Below, piece by piece: positions 44,860-54,519 of a stretch of 64,000 bases of DNA. Origin of the DNA: Pseudomonadota bacterium. GTDB taxonomy: Bacteria; Pseudomonadota; Gammaproteobacteria; Pseudomonadales; Azotimanducaceae. The stretch's first letter is position 1. Every line of letters starts with the position of its first letter. Under the pieces are notes generated by a model, which did not search any database, had not been told where the DNA came from, and was given only the letters and a program-made list of their open reading frames with translations. The stretch is taken from assembly GCA_027624035.1 (NCBI GenBank), contig JAQBUI010000012.1:1-64000 (forward strand), written 5' to 3'. The position numbers and the translations under genes are program-made.

Positions 44860-45657
44860 TCACCGGCTTGTGCCAAAGTCTGGTTTGCGTTTTTCCAGGA
44901 ACGCCGCCACGGCCTCGGCGTGGTCCGGGTGCCGACGGGCGATCTGATCACGGGTCCCTTCCCGTTCCATGACAGCCTCAAGGTCCGGGTCGAGCGGATT
45001 CTTGCGCAACAATTCCTTGATCATCATCACCGCCCGCCGGGGGTTATCTGCAATCTCTTTCGCCTTGGCGACTGCCACGTCAAGAAGTGCTTCCGGTGGT
45101 GTGACCTGCGTCACCAGCCCCATTCTCAAGGCCTCATCCGCAGGCACCATGCGCCCGGTCAGGCTCATCTCGGTCGCGTTTCCGAGGCCAACAAGCTGAG
45201 ACAGGATTCGAGTGGACCCCAGTTCCGGCATCAGGCCCATCTTGATAAAGCGAATACTCATGAGTGCCTCCGACGAGGCGATGCGGACATCACACGGCAG
45301 GACCAAAGTCAGGCCAATGCCCACTGCGTAGCCGTTGATCGCGGCGATGGTGGGTTTAGACTTCTGGATGAAGCCCGTGATCGAGGTGCCCCCACCGGTA
45401 GTGATCTGCTCACCCTCCCCCTTCTTGTTTGTCTCCGCGCGTTCCGCAAAGTCGTTCAGATCAGCTCCTGCCATGAAGGCGCGTCCCTCTCCGGTCAGCA
45501 CGATCGCGCCGATATCAGGGTCCGCGTTCCACTGTCCGATCTGATCCTGAACCTCACCGGACAGCGTCACCGTCCAGGCATTCAGACGATCAGGTCGATT
45601 AAAACGAATGATGCCTACATTGCCCCGGGTCTCGGTCAGTATTTGTGAATATGCCAT
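44860..45657 (-). CDS. Crotonase (enoyl-CoA hydratase/isomerase) family protein
   Basis: The 265-residue protein has the crotonase fold: N-R-P-D-R-L-N-A near 19-26, an oxyanion-hole A-F-M-A-G-A-D-L near 60-67, and N-G-Y-A-V-G-I-G near 108-115. The two glutamates used by classic enoyl-CoA hydratases are not at their usual places (G-I-G-L-T and R-F-I-K). A glutamate in the M-P-E-L-G-S segment (near 145) sits where delta3,delta2-isomerases place their base, so isomerase or another crotonase reaction is more likely. It lies upstream of PhyH 5 on the same strand. Cytoplasmic. Confidence 0.88.
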   Translation of the reverse strand: MAYSQILTETRGNVGIIRFNRPDRLNAWTVTLSGEVQDQIGQWNADPDIGAIVLTGEGRAFMAGADLNDFAERAETNKKGEGEQITTGGGTSITGFIQKSKPTIAAINGYAVGIGLTLVLPCDVRIASSEALMSIRFIKMGLMPELGSTRILSQLVGLGNATEMSLTGRMVPADEALRMGLVTQVTPPEALLDVAVAKAKEIADNPRRAVMMIKELLRKNPLDPDLEAVMEREGTRDQIARRHPDHAEAVAAFLEKRKPDFGTSR

Positions 45658-45795
45658 GCTTCCCCTCTCTTCTCGTCAATTGGGTTTAACGGTCGCGAGT
45701 ATGCCAGATCAGCAGCTTCGGTGTCGGCTGCGATGTAGTGATGGACTTGCAGAGATCAATGAGACCACACCATACACCGACAAGTCCTGAACCCA

Positions 45796-45844
45796 TTGAC
45801 TCCGGTCAAACTGTCGAACATGGTGGGGCCCTATAGTGCTCATA
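45796..45844 (+). promoter_or_regulatory. FNR/ANR-type site and class II promoter of the tandem Usp gene
   Basis: TTGAC-TCCG-GTCAA at 45796-45809 is a symmetrical FNR/ANR-type palindrome. A TATAGT -10 lies at 45832-45837, predicting a start near 45844, so the site centre falls at about -41.5, the class II activator position. Tandem-domain Usp genes are well-known ANR/FNR targets, which supports the call. The 45658-45886 gap also holds the leader of the divergent crotonase gene. Confidence 0.65.
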
Positions 45845-45886
45845 TCAGTGGTCATATGAAGTGACCAGCCGCAAACGGGAACAGGT

Positions 45887-46771
45887 ATGCTCGGAATCAA
45901 CAGAATACTGGTCGCAATCGACCGAAGTGAAGAGGCCGCAGGCGTCATGGAAAAGGCCATGCAACTGGCCAGGGCGGCCAATGCAGAGGTCGAAGTGGTC
46001 CGGGTGATCTACGAGGGCATCGTCGACCTCTCTATCCGGGAAGTCGAAGAGAACCAGGCCATGAAGACCTTCGTCATGCAGTCCGAGGAGGCCTATCTGG
46101 AGGATCTGGTGGAGCCATTCCGGACCCGGACGCCTTCCATCATTTGTCTGACGCTGTGGAACAAGAACACCTGGGAAGGCATTCTGGACGCTGCGGAGGA
46201 TTTCTCTGCAGATCTGATCATCAAGGCAAGCAATCCGGGGCCCGGGTTTGGCCGGACGCCCTCTGACTGGCATCTGCTTCGCCATGCCACGGTCCCGGTC
46301 ATGATCGTCAAGGGTCGTGCCTGGCAGGACAATCTCGACCTGTTCGCGGCCATCGACGCCATTGACGAAACCCAGCGACCTCTCAATATCTCGGTGCTCC
46401 AGAAGGCCCACAAACTCGCACGAATTCTGAACGGCCAACTGCACATCCTTGCGGCGTACCCCATCACTGAACCCTTTACCGGCCCTTTCCCGGATGAGGA
46501 TACCGATTTCTCGGACGTGCGAAACCAGGTCGAACAGATGGTCCGCAAGAATGCCGATGACATGGTGACCGAGGCGGGCATCGACTATCAGTATCTGTAC
46601 GTGATCGAGGGTCCCCCTGCGATGGCGATCAAGCAACTGATGGACGACACCGACGCTGAATTGTTGGTCATGGGCACGGTGGCGCGATCCGGCCTCAAAG
46701 GGTTCGTCATAGGCAATACGTCCGAGACCATCCTGCACCATACTGACTGTGATGTTGCAGTGATTCGCTGA
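45887..46771 (+). CDS. Tandem universal stress protein (UspE-like)
   Basis: This 294-residue protein has two Usp domains. The first (1-150) begins I-L-V-A-I-D-R-S-E-E and has a degenerate nucleotide site. The second (160-294) keeps an ATP-type motif (M-G-T-V-A-R-S-G then G-N-T-S-E near the C-terminus), close to E. coli UspE. UspE-type proteins act in anaerobic and stress survival. The upstream FNR-type site at class II position predicts induction at low oxygen. Cytoplasmic. Confidence 0.92.
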   Translation: MLGINRILVAIDRSEEAAGVMEKAMQLARAANAEVEVVRVIYEGIVDLSIREVEENQAMKTFVMQSEEAYLEDLVEPFRTRTPSIICLTLWNKNTWEGILDAAEDFSADLIIKASNPGPGFGRTPSDWHLLRHATVPVMIVKGRAWQDNLDLFAAIDAIDETQRPLNISVLQKAHKLARILNGQLHILAAYPITEPFTGPFPDEDTDFSDVRNQVEQMVRKNADDMVTEAGIDYQYLYVIEGPPAMAIKQLMDDTDAELLVMGTVARSGLKGFVIGNTSETILHHTDCDVAVIR

Positions 46772-46828
46772 CGGCGGCATTGTTGGCGCGGGGTTGCGGG
46801 GCGGAGCCCGGCCACCGGTCCCGGAACC

Positions 46829-47593
46829 ATGCGATGGACCAGGCAACAGCTCCTTCAACCCGGTCGACAGGGGCGCAAATGCCCTTTAGGCTTGACCCAA
46901 AGAGCAGTGGACCCACTGATTGTGTCAGTCATCGAACTCCTGCGGCGATTCAAGCGCAGTCTTTACAAACGACCGAGACCTGGGCTCAATGACCTTGACC
47001 GAAAGCTCGAGCCCTATCTGGACTTTGACCACGGCTTCTTCATTGAATGTGGTGCCAACGACGGCTATACCCAGAGCAACACCTACTACCTTGAGAAACG
47101 ACGGGGCTGGCGGGGCCTGCTGATCGAAGGCATTCCCGAGCTCCATGCGCGCTGCCGCCAGGAGCGGACTCGCTCGACCGTGCATCAATGTGCACTGGTG
47201 GCCGATGACTATCGTGAATCCACCGTAACGATGCACTATGCCAACCTCATGTCACTGGTGGACGGGGCGATGAAGACGCCGGAGGAACAGGCGAAGCACG
47301 TTTCCGACGGCAACCGGGATACACCGGGGCACTATTCGGTTGACGTGCCAGCGAGGACGCTGACAGCCATACTCGACGAGACACCGGACCTGCCTGCAAT
47401 AGATTTCTTTTCACTGGATGTTGAAGGGTACGAGCTGAGTGTACTGAAGGGCCTCGACCTGGAACGCTATCGACCTCGCTACATACTTGTCGAGGCAAGG
47501 TATTTCGAGGAGATCGACCATCATCTTGTCGATGCCGGGTACGATCTGCTGGCCACTCTGACGTTGCATGACTATCTGTACCAGGCTCGATGA
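46829..47593 (+). CDS. FkbM family methyltransferase
   Basis: The 254-residue protein carries the FkbM SAM-dependent methyltransferase signature: F-F-I-E-C-G-A-N-D-G near residue 70, and F-F-S-L-D-V-E-G-Y-E near 192-201. FkbM enzymes O-methylate sugars or polyketide hydroxyls. The ATG at 46829 has only a weak GGA upstream; a GTG at 46922 would remove 31 unconvincing residues, so the true start is uncertain. Its TGA overlaps the flippase ATG (ATGA), which couples it to a polysaccharide exporter and suggests glycan methylation. Confidence 0.85.
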   Translation: MRWTRQQLLQPGRQGRKCPLGLTQRAVDPLIVSVIELLRRFKRSLYKRPRPGLNDLDRKLEPYLDFDHGFFIECGANDGYTQSNTYYLEKRRGWRGLLIEGIPELHARCRQERTRSTVHQCALVADDYRESTVTMHYANLMSLVDGAMKTPEEQAKHVSDGNRDTPGHYSVDVPARTLTAILDETPDLPAIDFFSLDVEGYELSVLKGLDLERYRPRYILVEARYFEEIDHHLVDAGYDLLATLTLHDYLYQAR

Positions 47594-48903
47594 GTCCTCG
47601 CAGTACAGTGAACGTCCGTTTCCGGCACTACCTCGGTAATACCAGTTGGCTTCTGACCGAACGCATCTATCGGGTTGGGTTGACCCTGCTGGTGTCAGTC
47701 CTGCTGGCTCGCTACCTGGGCCCGGACCTCTTTGGCCAGTTCAGCTACGCCATCTCACTGGTGGCCCTGCTGACCTTTCTGCATGAACTCGGGCTCGAAA
47801 GCGTCCTGGTCAAGGAACTGATCGAGCGACCCGACGACCGCGCCAGAATCAAGGGCACTGCCTTTGTCCTCAAGATCCTGGGCACCCTCACCATGTGCCT
47901 CGTGCTGGTGCCCCTTTGCCTGCTGCTGAACAGTGAGCCGTATTTCAATCTCTATATCGCGATCCTCGCCGCAGGGTTCTTTTTCCAATGTCTGTCGGTC
48001 ATTGACTCCGAGTTTCAGGCGATCGTCGCCTCAAAGTATGTCGCCTGGAGTCTCGCCGTACAGACCACCGTGGGCGCTGTATTGAAGCTTGCGTGCATCT
48101 GGATTCAGGCACCCCTGCTCTGGATCGTTGTGGTACAGCTGATTGAGAGCGTCGTTCTCGGCATCATGCTGATCTACTTCAATCAGGCCCGGCTCGGTAC
48201 GATGCTCAAGTGGACATTCGATCCGGAGCTGGCGCGCCGCCTCATTCGAATCGCATGGCCGCTCATGCTGTCCGGCGCCGCCATCAATATCTACATGAAG
48301 ATCGACCAGGTGATGATCAAGGCCATGCTCACCACGGCTGACGTTGGCCACTACGGCGTCGCCGTGCGAATCTCGGAGTCAATCTACTTCATTCCAGGCA
48401 TCATCACGGCGTCGCTGTTTCCGGCCATTGTCAACGCTACCGGTACGGACGCCTATCAGCGACGCCTGCAGAATCTTTACGACCTCGTCATCTGGCTGGC
48501 CATCATCATTGCCATTCCCACCGCCCTGCTCTCACCGCTTGTGATCAGCGTGCTGTTTGGCGAGGCCTATCATCCGGCATCAAGTGTACTGGCATTGCAT
48601 ATCTGGGCTGCCGTCTTTGTGTTCTTTGGACTCGCCCGGGGGAAATGGCTGGTCAACGAGGGCCTGTCACAGCTTGTCCTCCTGTTTACGGTAGCCGGCG
48701 CTGTGGCAAACATTCTGATGAACTACCTGCTCATTCCCCGACTCGGCATTGATGGCGCGGCCATCGCCACCATCATCAGCGTGGCAGCCACAACCGTCCT
48801 GGTACCGCTCCTGTTCACACGGACCCGCCCATCAGTGTGGATGTTCGTCAAAAGCGTCCACCTGACCCGCGCCATCCGCGAGACCCTGACCTACCTCCGA
48901 TAA
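47590..48903 (+). CDS. Polysaccharide flippase (Wzx/MATE-like, polysaccharide biosynthesis protein)
   Basis: This 437-residue integral membrane protein has about 12-14 helices and the N-terminal pattern of the polysaccharide transporter family (L-A-R-Y-L-G-P-D-L-F-G near residue 38). Such flippases move undecaprenyl-linked oligosaccharides across the inner membrane. It is coupled to the FkbM gene. No glycosyltransferases or polymerase lie beside it, so the pair looks like a small outlier of a larger surface-glycan system. Confidence 0.9.
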   Translation: MSPRSTVNVRFRHYLGNTSWLLTERIYRVGLTLLVSVLLARYLGPDLFGQFSYAISLVALLTFLHELGLESVLVKELIERPDDRARIKGTAFVLKILGTLTMCLVLVPLCLLLNSEPYFNLYIAILAAGFFFQCLSVIDSEFQAIVASKYVAWSLAVQTTVGAVLKLACIWIQAPLLWIVVVQLIESVVLGIMLIYFNQARLGTMLKWTFDPELARRLIRIAWPLMLSGAAINIYMKIDQVMIKAMLTTADVGHYGVAVRISESIYFIPGIITASLFPAIVNATGTDAYQRRLQNLYDLVIWLAIIIAIPTALLSPLVISVLFGEAYHPASSVLALHIWAAVFVFFGLARGKWLVNEGLSQLVLLFTVAGAVANILMNYLLIPRLGIDGAAIATIISVAATTVLVPLLFTRTRPSVWMFVKSVHLTRAIRETLTYLR

Positions 48904-48905
48904 AT

Positions 48906-49084
48906 AGGGTCAGAGTAAAATTTACATTTCATTGACATATCGGCCCTGAGCTTCCCGATACCCCGCACGCAAATGAAAGCGCATTCCAGGGGGCCGCTCG
49001 ATGTCATTCATTTGTAAATTTGACTCCGACCCCAATTTTTGCGATGTAAGTTATTTGTAAATTCGACTCTGACCCCAATTTTTG
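48906..49084. repeat. GGGTCAGAGTAAAATTTAC-type repeat cluster
   Basis: AGGGTCAGAGTAAAATTTAC lies at 48906-48925. Two direct copies of a 32-bp unit in the opposite orientation (each ATTTGTAAATTYGACTCYGA then CCCCAATTTTTG) occupy 49010-49041 and 49053-49084, with two mismatches and an 11-bp spacer. The first element is an inverted relative of these. Such GGGGTCAGAGTAAA-type sequences often flank REP-associated tyrosine transposase units, but no transposase is here. The repeat ends just upstream of the isocitrate dehydrogenase promoter; a TATAAT at 49113-49118 is visible with no good -35. Confidence 0.7.
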
Positions 49085-49190
49085 GGGTCATGCGAAGTGC
49101 TAAGGAATCCTCTATAATCCGCGCTTTTTGTGGGCGCCGGTGTAGGTCATCGGCCAACTGCTCATTCAGCAACTGCAACGAGGCAAATCT

Positions 49191-51407
49191 ATGACTGACA
49201 CCCCGAAGATCATCTATACGGAGACCGATGAAGCGCCACGTCTTGCTACTTTCTCGTTCCTGCCCATCATCAAGCTGTTCAGCGACGGTGCGGGAGTAGA
49301 AGTTGAGACCCGGGATATTTCGCTGGCCGGACGCATTATCGCCGCCTTCCCCGAGCGTATGACAGACCAGCAGCGTATCGCGGATGATCTTGCGGAACTG
49401 GGGGCGCTCACCCAGAAGCCCGAAGCCAACATCATTAAACTTCCCAACATCAGTGCCTCGAATCCCCAGATGCATGAAGCCATCAGGGAGTTACAGAAAA
49501 AGGGGTACGACCTGCCGGATTATCCCGAGGAACCCGCGAACGATGCAGAGCACGATGTTCGGGCACGATATGACGCCGTCAAGGGCAGCGCCGTCAATCC
49601 GGTGCTGCGGGAAGGCAACTCAGACCGTCGTGCTGCCGCCGTTGTAAAGGACTATGCCCGAAGACACCCCCACTCCATGGGCGCCTGGTCACCAGACAGT
49701 CGATCACACGTGGCACACATGACCTCCGGCGACTTCTACGGCAATGAAAAGTCCGTCATCATGGCAAACGACGACACGCTGCGGATCGAATTCGTGGGCG
49801 ACAGCACCAGCACGCTCAAAGATGGCATCAAGGTCCAGAAGGGTGAAGTGGTCGACGGTACCTTCATGAGCAAGCGTGCCCTGTGCTCATTCCTGAAGCA
49901 GGAAATCGATGCCACTGCCGACGGCGTTCTGTTCTCGCTGCACCTGAAAGCCACCATGATGAAAGTCTCTGACCCCATCATCTTCGGACATGGCGTACGC
50001 GCCTACTATGGACAGGCCCTCGACAAGCACGCCGACACTTTCAAAAAACTGGGTTTCGATCCCAACAATGGTATCGGCGATGCCTACGACAAACTGGCCG
50101 CCCTGCCCCAGGACGAGCAGGAGGCGATCCGGGCCGACCTGGACGCCTGCCTCGCCATCGGCCCCGACCTTGCCATGGTGAACTCGGACAAGGGCATCAC
50201 CAACCTGCATGTCCCCAGCGACATCATCATCGATGCCTCAATGCCAGCCGCGATCCGTGAGTCCGGAAAGATGTGGGGCCCCGACGGTGAACTCCACGAC
50301 ATGAAGGCAGTCATTCCCGACCGCAGCTATGCCCGGGTCTACGACGAAGCCATCAAGCACTGTATTACCCATGGCGCTTTTGATCCAACCACCATGGGCT
50401 CGGTGCCCAACGTCGGACTGATGGCGCAAAAGGCAGAAGAATATGGTTCACACGATACAACCTTTGAGGCACCGGGCGCGGGCAGCATTCGGGTTCTGGG
50501 CGAGGCTGGCAACGTGGTCATGGAACACACCGTCGAAAGCGGCGATATCTGGCGGATGTGTCGTGTCAAGGATGAACCGATTCGCGACTGGGTAAAACTG
50601 GCAGTGAACAGGGCCAGAGAGACCGGTGCACCCATCGTATTCTGGCTTGATGAAAACCGCGCCCACGACTCGCGCCTGATCGACCTTGTCAATGCCTACC
50701 TGCCGGAACTTGATCTTGCCGGTGTCCAGTGTCAGATCATGCCGCCAGCCGAAGCGACCCGATACTCGCTGGAACGGATGCGTGCGGGAAAAGACACCAT
50801 ATCAGTCACGGGCAACGTCCTGCGGGATTACCTCACTGACCTTTTCCCGATCCTGGAACTGGGCACCAGCGCCAAGATGCTCTCTATCGTGCCGCTCATC
50901 AACGGTGGTGGACTGTTTGAAACCGGCGCAGGCGGGTCTGCACCCAAGCATGTCCAGCAGATGGAAGCAGAAGGCCATCTTCGTTGGGACTCCCTGGGTG
51001 AATTCCTGGCACTGGCCGCCTCTCTTGAACACCTGGCCAAATCGTTCAACAACAAGCCCGCGAGGATCCTGGCCGAAACGCTGACCCGGGGCACCGCAAA
51101 ATTCCTGGACACCAACAAATCCCCCTCCAGGAAAGTCAATGAAATCGACAACCGGGGCAGCCACTACTATCTGGCCATGTACTGGGCCGAAGCCGTGGCA
51201 GAACAAAATGATGACCCCAGCCTGAAGGAACGCTTCGCGGCGCTGGCCAGGGCCCTTGCGGATAACGAGGACAAGATCAACCAGGAATTGCTGGCCGCCC
51301 AGGGCGCGCCTGTGGACCTTGGCGGGTACTACCTGCCCGATGCCGGGAAGGCCAACAAAGCCATGCGGCCATCGAAGACGCTGAACGACATTCTCGCCAA
51401 CGCATGA
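49191..51407 (+). CDS. icd: NADP-dependent isocitrate dehydrogenase, monomeric type
   Basis: The 738-residue protein matches the monomeric IDH class in length and sequence from its first residues ([10 protein letters not shown]) through G-N-S-D-R-R-A-A near 142-149 and [13 protein letters not shown] near 175. This class is unrelated in length to the dimeric 420-residue enzyme. It oxidatively decarboxylates isocitrate to 2-oxoglutarate with NADP+ in the TCA cycle and supplies NADPH. Monocistronic, with a repeat cluster directly upstream of its promoter. Confidence 0.96.
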   Translation: MTDTPKIIYTETDEAPRLATFSFLPIIKLFSDGAGVEVETRDISLAGRIIAAFPERMTDQQRIADDLAELGALTQKPEANIIKLPNISASNPQMHEAIRELQKKGYDLPDYPEEPANDAEHDVRARYDAVKGSAVNPVLREGNSDRRAAAVVKDYARRHPHSMGAWSPDSRSHVAHMTSGDFYGNEKSVIMANDDTLRIEFVGDSTSTLKDGIKVQKGEVVDGTFMSKRALCSFLKQEIDATADGVLFSLHLKATMMKVSDPIIFGHGVRAYYGQALDKHADTFKKLGFDPNNGIGDAYDKLAALPQDEQEAIRADLDACLAIGPDLAMVNSDKGITNLHVPSDIIIDASMPAAIRESGKMWGPDGELHDMKAVIPDRSYARVYDEAIKHCITHGAFDPTTMGSVPNVGLMAQKAEEYGSHDTTFEAPGAGSIRVLGEAGNVVMEHTVESGDIWRMCRVKDEPIRDWVKLAVNRARETGAPIVFWLDENRAHDSRLIDLVNAYLPELDLAGVQCQIMPPAEATRYSLERMRAGKDTISVTGNVLRDYLTDLFPILELGTSAKMLSIVPLINGGGLFETGAGGSAPKHVQQMEAEGHLRWDSLGEFLALAASLEHLAKSFNNKPARILAETLTRGTAKFLDTNKSPSRKVNEIDNRGSHYYLAMYWAEAVAEQNDDPSLKERFAALARALADNEDKINQELLAAQGAPVDLGGYYLPDAGKANKAMRPSKTLNDILANA

Positions 51408-51434
51408 GAATACCGAACAGGGCCCGCTGACCGC

Positions 51435-52067
51435 CTAATCCGGCATTGGGACGTCGTTGACATACTGCGGCTGGTGATAGCCCCGTTGGACGGCATCGCG
51501 GGCGGCAATGTCGACGTACCAGCGGCGTACGTTTGAATAGTCGTTAAGATCGATGGTCTGCCATTCGAAACGCGACACCCAGGGCCAGGTCGCAATGTCG
51601 GCGATGGAATACTCCCCGGCCAGATACTCGGCCTCGCCCAGACGCTGGTCCAGCACCCCATACAGGCGCTTCGCCTCATTCAGATAGCGCAGGGCGGCAT
51701 ACTCACTCTTGCCGGCGTTGTACTTCACGAAGTGATGAACCTGGCCAAACATGGGCCCAACGCCTCCCATCTGCCACATGAGCCACTCCACGCAACGCCA
51801 GTAAGAGGCATCGTCTGCCGGCATCAGCCTGTCTGCTTTTTTGGCGAGATACATCATGATGGCGCCGGACTCCATCAGCGTCATACCGTTATCCCGGTCG
51901 ACGATGGCGGGGATCTTGTTGTTCGGTGAAATCCTGAGGAAGGACTCCGAAAACTGCTCATCCCGGCCAATGTTGATCGGATGGGCCTCGTATTCCATGC
52001 CAAGTTCCTCCAGCAATATGGAGACCTTGCGGCCATTGGGCGTGGTCCAGGTATAAAGATCAATCAT
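51435..52067 (-). CDS. Glutathione S-transferase, YfcG/YghU (Nu-class)-like
   Basis: The 210-residue protein starts with Y-T-W-T-T-P-N-G-R-K-V (residues 5-15), the Thr/Asn motif of Nu-class GSTs, and has cis-Pro in K-I-P-A-I near 52. An E-S-G-A motif near 66-69 contacts glutathione. YfcG/YghU proteins act on disulfides and peroxides using two glutathiones. A GGGAGAAG site precedes the ATG. Convergent with the isocitrate dehydrogenase gene. Confidence 0.92.
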   Translation of the reverse strand: MIDLYTWTTPNGRKVSILLEELGMEYEAHPINIGRDEQFSESFLRISPNNKIPAIVDRDNGMTLMESGAIMMYLAKKADRLMPADDASYWRCVEWLMWQMGGVGPMFGQVHHFVKYNAGKSEYAALRYLNEAKRLYGVLDQRLGEAEYLAGEYSIADIATWPWVSRFEWQTIDLNDYSNVRRWYVDIAARDAVQRGYHQPQYVNDVPMPD

Positions 52068-52129
52068 CTGCTTCTCCCGCGTCTGCTCTACTCGATCATA
52101 CTCGTACGACTATGTGTGCCAACGTTCGA

Positions 52130-52921
52130 CTAACCCTGAATAAACGGCTGGCCAGCGGGCCACGTGTCTTCGGGTTCGTAGGCAAGGACCTCCCTGGTCC
52201 TCGACAGGTCGATCCTGGCCTTGCGCAGCGGCCTGCTGGTCGCAAACAGGGCCTCAAAACGCCCGGCAGGCAGCTCCGCTTCGACGCAGGCCCGGAAGAA
52301 CCGACCCGCGTCAGAATGACTCAGATAGACATCTGTCCCCACCGGGCTCGCCAGCAGTTCCTCTGCATGAGGCCGTGACCTCGGCAGCCAGCCGAGCCTC
52401 GCCGCGATGATACTCATGCCGTAGACCCGGGCGTACATCTCACCAATGTCTTCAGCCCATAGCTTGGTCAGAGCGTAGTGGTTGATCACCTTCGGCCCAT
52501 CTTCGAGGGTCACAAGGTCGGTCCACGGGTGGCCGGATACCACCTGAACCGAACTCGTCAACACCAGACGCGGTACCCCATGAATTCGGGCCGCGTCGCA
52601 GACGTGATACAGGCCACGCACGTTTGGCTCAATGAGGTCCTCAATGAAGTCAGCTTCATCCGGTGTTGCGGCCAGATGGATCACGGCATCCATATTGGCG
52701 GTCGCCGCCGCGACCGCCCCACGATCAAGAATGTCGCCAACGATAGCCTGTACATCGCCCTCACTCCTGATCCGGTCGAAACCGAAGACCTGATGGCCCC
52801 GGGCAACCAGATCAGTGCAGACGGCCTTGCCCACGCCACCGGATGATCCGGTGACCAGTACTTTTTTAGGCGACCCCGCCCTGGACGACCCCGCCGATTC
52901 CGTGGATCCCTCTTGAGTCAC
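52130..52921 (-). CDS. NAD-dependent epimerase/dehydratase family protein
   Basis: The 263-residue protein has the extended-SDR nucleotide motif T-G-S-S-G-G-V-G (about 24-31), the D-A-V-I-H-L-A-A segment near 78-85 and the catalytic Y-x3-K (H-Y-A-L-T-K near 147-152), with Ser in the preceding strand (L-T-S-S). It likely acts on a nucleotide sugar or a small hydroxy compound. GTG start with GGGAGAG upstream. It lies between a GST and the radical SAM gene on the same strand; the function within that group is unclear. Confidence 0.88.
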   Translation of the reverse strand: MTQEGSTESAGSSRAGSPKKVLVTGSSGGVGKAVCTDLVARGHQVFGFDRIRSEGDVQAIVGDILDRGAVAAATANMDAVIHLAATPDEADFIEDLIEPNVRGLYHVCDAARIHGVPRLVLTSSVQVVSGHPWTDLVTLEDGPKVINHYALTKLWAEDIGEMYARVYGMSIIAARLGWLPRSRPHAEELLASPVGTDVYLSHSDAGRFFRACVEAELPAGRFEALFATSRPLRKARIDLSRTREVLAYEPEDTWPAGQPFIQG

Positions 52922-52964
52922 TGTTTACTCTCCCGTTAACAATAATGTCTTTCAAAAATGTCTT

Positions 52965-54236
52965 TCAAACGCCGGGCCATTTCAGCCGGATGGGGTCCGG
53001 CTCATCGCGCATCTGGTCTCTGACATTGTTCACTCCTGTCAGGAACTCGCGCATGGCGATCAGCAGATAGTACCGACCGCGACGGGTCAGAACCAGACGA
53101 TCATCCTCTATCCGGACCATGCCCAGCAAACGACTGCTGGCAATCTCCAGCCACAGCGACCGCTCAAAACCAGGACCCCAGCGACTTCGGGCAACATCCC
53201 TGGATAAGGACAGGCCGAAGAGATTGGTCATTAGATAGTACCTTAGCTGTTCACGCCGGGAGAACGGCAGATGTCGCGTCAATCCATGGCCCTGACGGTC
53301 TACCGTCGCGCCATATCCGGGTATGGAGAATGACGTGGCGTAGAGAACGCCATTAAGGTAGCTGAAGGAACCACTCCCAACCCCGATGTATTGTTCATGA
53401 TTGATGATGTACTCATCGATCATCGCCGCGTCCCGGGAGAAGCACCAGACAGACGACAATTCGTAATCCCCGGCGAGGCCATCATTGATCCGTTCATACA
53501 GCGCCCGCTCACGGGAGAAGTCCACCTCACCCATCGCCTGTTGCATCTGAACCCTCGATGAATTGGATGCCATCAGGGGATACCAGGACACCTGTTTAAG
53601 AGCCAGGGATCGGACAATCTCCAGGTCGCGTTCAATAGATGCCAGCGTCTGTCCCGGCAGGTTGAAGATCAGGTCCACGTTCAATGTTTCAAATGCGTCG
53701 TTGGCGACCCTGAGCCGCTCGATGATCTGCGCCGCCGAACCGTAGGGGCCGAGCCGGTTCATCCTGGCCAGCAGACCATCATCGAAGCTCTGCACGCCGA
53801 CGGAAAGCCGCTTGATGCCCGCCGCACGCAGTTGCCCGATCGTCGATTCACGAAGATGATTGGGGTTCGTCTCGACCGAGATTTGCTCGATACCGAACAG
53901 CGACCTGATCAAATCCAGTGTCACCAGCAATTGATCGAGGTTGACCGTAGGTGTTCCGCCGCCAACATAGGCCTCGGAGAAGCGAAAGCCCCGCTCGTGG
54001 TAGCCGGTGATCTCCCGTCTGAGGGCTTCGAAATAGGTCAATGCCAGTGTCTCATCGTAGTGGATGCGGTGAAACGAACAGAACGGACACAGCGACTCGC
54101 AGAACGGGATGTGAATGTACAACAGGTACCGGTGGCCCGGCTGCGGCAACGGTGTCGGCAGCATTCCCCGATCATCAAACGACAGCGCATCGCGTGCGAT
54201 ATGGCCCAGCACAGCGGTCATGACCTGATCAAACAT
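52965..54236 (-). CDS. Coproporphyrinogen III oxidase-like radical SAM protein (HemN/HutW family)
   Basis: The 423-residue protein has the radical SAM cluster motif C46-E-S-L-C50-P-F-C53 and the following G-G-G-T-P motif near 92-96. These match the HemN/HemW/HutW superfamily; HemN itself has C-x3-C-x-Y-C, whereas Phe precedes the last Cys here. Family members oxidise coproporphyrinogen III anaerobically, act as haem chaperones, or degrade haem (HutW). Sequence alone does not decide between these. A tandem 11-bp repeat lies upstream. Cytoplasmic. Confidence 0.88.
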   Translation of the reverse strand: MFDQVMTAVLGHIARDALSFDDRGMLPTPLPQPGHRYLLYIHIPFCESLCPFCSFHRIHYDETLALTYFEALRREITGYHERGFRFSEAYVGGGTPTVNLDQLLVTLDLIRSLFGIEQISVETNPNHLRESTIGQLRAAGIKRLSVGVQSFDDGLLARMNRLGPYGSAAQIIERLRVANDAFETLNVDLIFNLPGQTLASIERDLEIVRSLALKQVSWYPLMASNSSRVQMQQAMGEVDFSRERALYERINDGLAGDYELSSVWCFSRDAAMIDEYIINHEQYIGVGSGSFSYLNGVLYATSFSIPGYGATVDRQGHGLTRHLPFSRREQLRYYLMTNLFGLSLSRDVARSRWGPGFERSLWLEIASSRLLGMVRIEDDRLVLTRRGRYYLLIAMREFLTGVNNVRDQMRDEPDPIRLKWPGV

Positions 54237-54274
54237 CTGCCGCGCCTCGACCCCGGCTACCGTAACGGCTGGAT

Positions 54275-54307
54275 CTGCGTTTCACCTGCGTTTCACCTGC
54301 GTTTCAT
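54275..54307. repeat. Three tandem copies of an 11-bp repeat upstream of the radical SAM gene
   Basis: CTGCGTTTCAC, CTGCGTTTCAC and CTGCGTTTCAT follow one another without gaps at 54275-54285, 54286-54296 and 54297-54307, on the leader side of the radical SAM gene (starts at 54236, minus strand). They may be regulator binding sites (iterons) or a slippage-prone repeat. The rest of the 54237-54519 divergent intergenic region contains no gene or riboswitch I can support. Confidence 0.6.
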
Positions 54308-54519
54308 AAAGCTTCCCGGCCCCCACCGTCCGGTCCAGGATACTTCCCGACACAACCACTTGACACGACAACACTGCAAGACCCGTTGCAAGGCAAGGTT
54401 GAAAGCGAGGGTGCGCCCGCCACGGTAAGGGGCATCTTGTCACTCCAGTGATTTTACGTCAGTCTCTCACAAAATATGGCAGCTCTGTCTGCCTGCCATC
54501 AGCCCGAAGGATCAGCATC

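Noticed and set aside
49089-49118. A full sigma70 promoter for isocitrate dehydrogenase
   Set aside because: TATAAT is clear at 49113-49118, but no acceptable -35 exists at 16-18 bp spacing, so I list only the -10 in the repeat entry.
48904-49190. A transposase or insertion sequence between the flippase and idh genes
   Set aside because: Only short repeats are present. No open frame of transposase length or catalytic motif can be found.
54310-54450. A possible cobalamin-type or other riboswitch in the leader of the radical SAM gene
   Set aside because: I could not find the conserved boxes of a known riboswitch in this G+C-rich stretch; only the 11-bp tandem repeat is definite.
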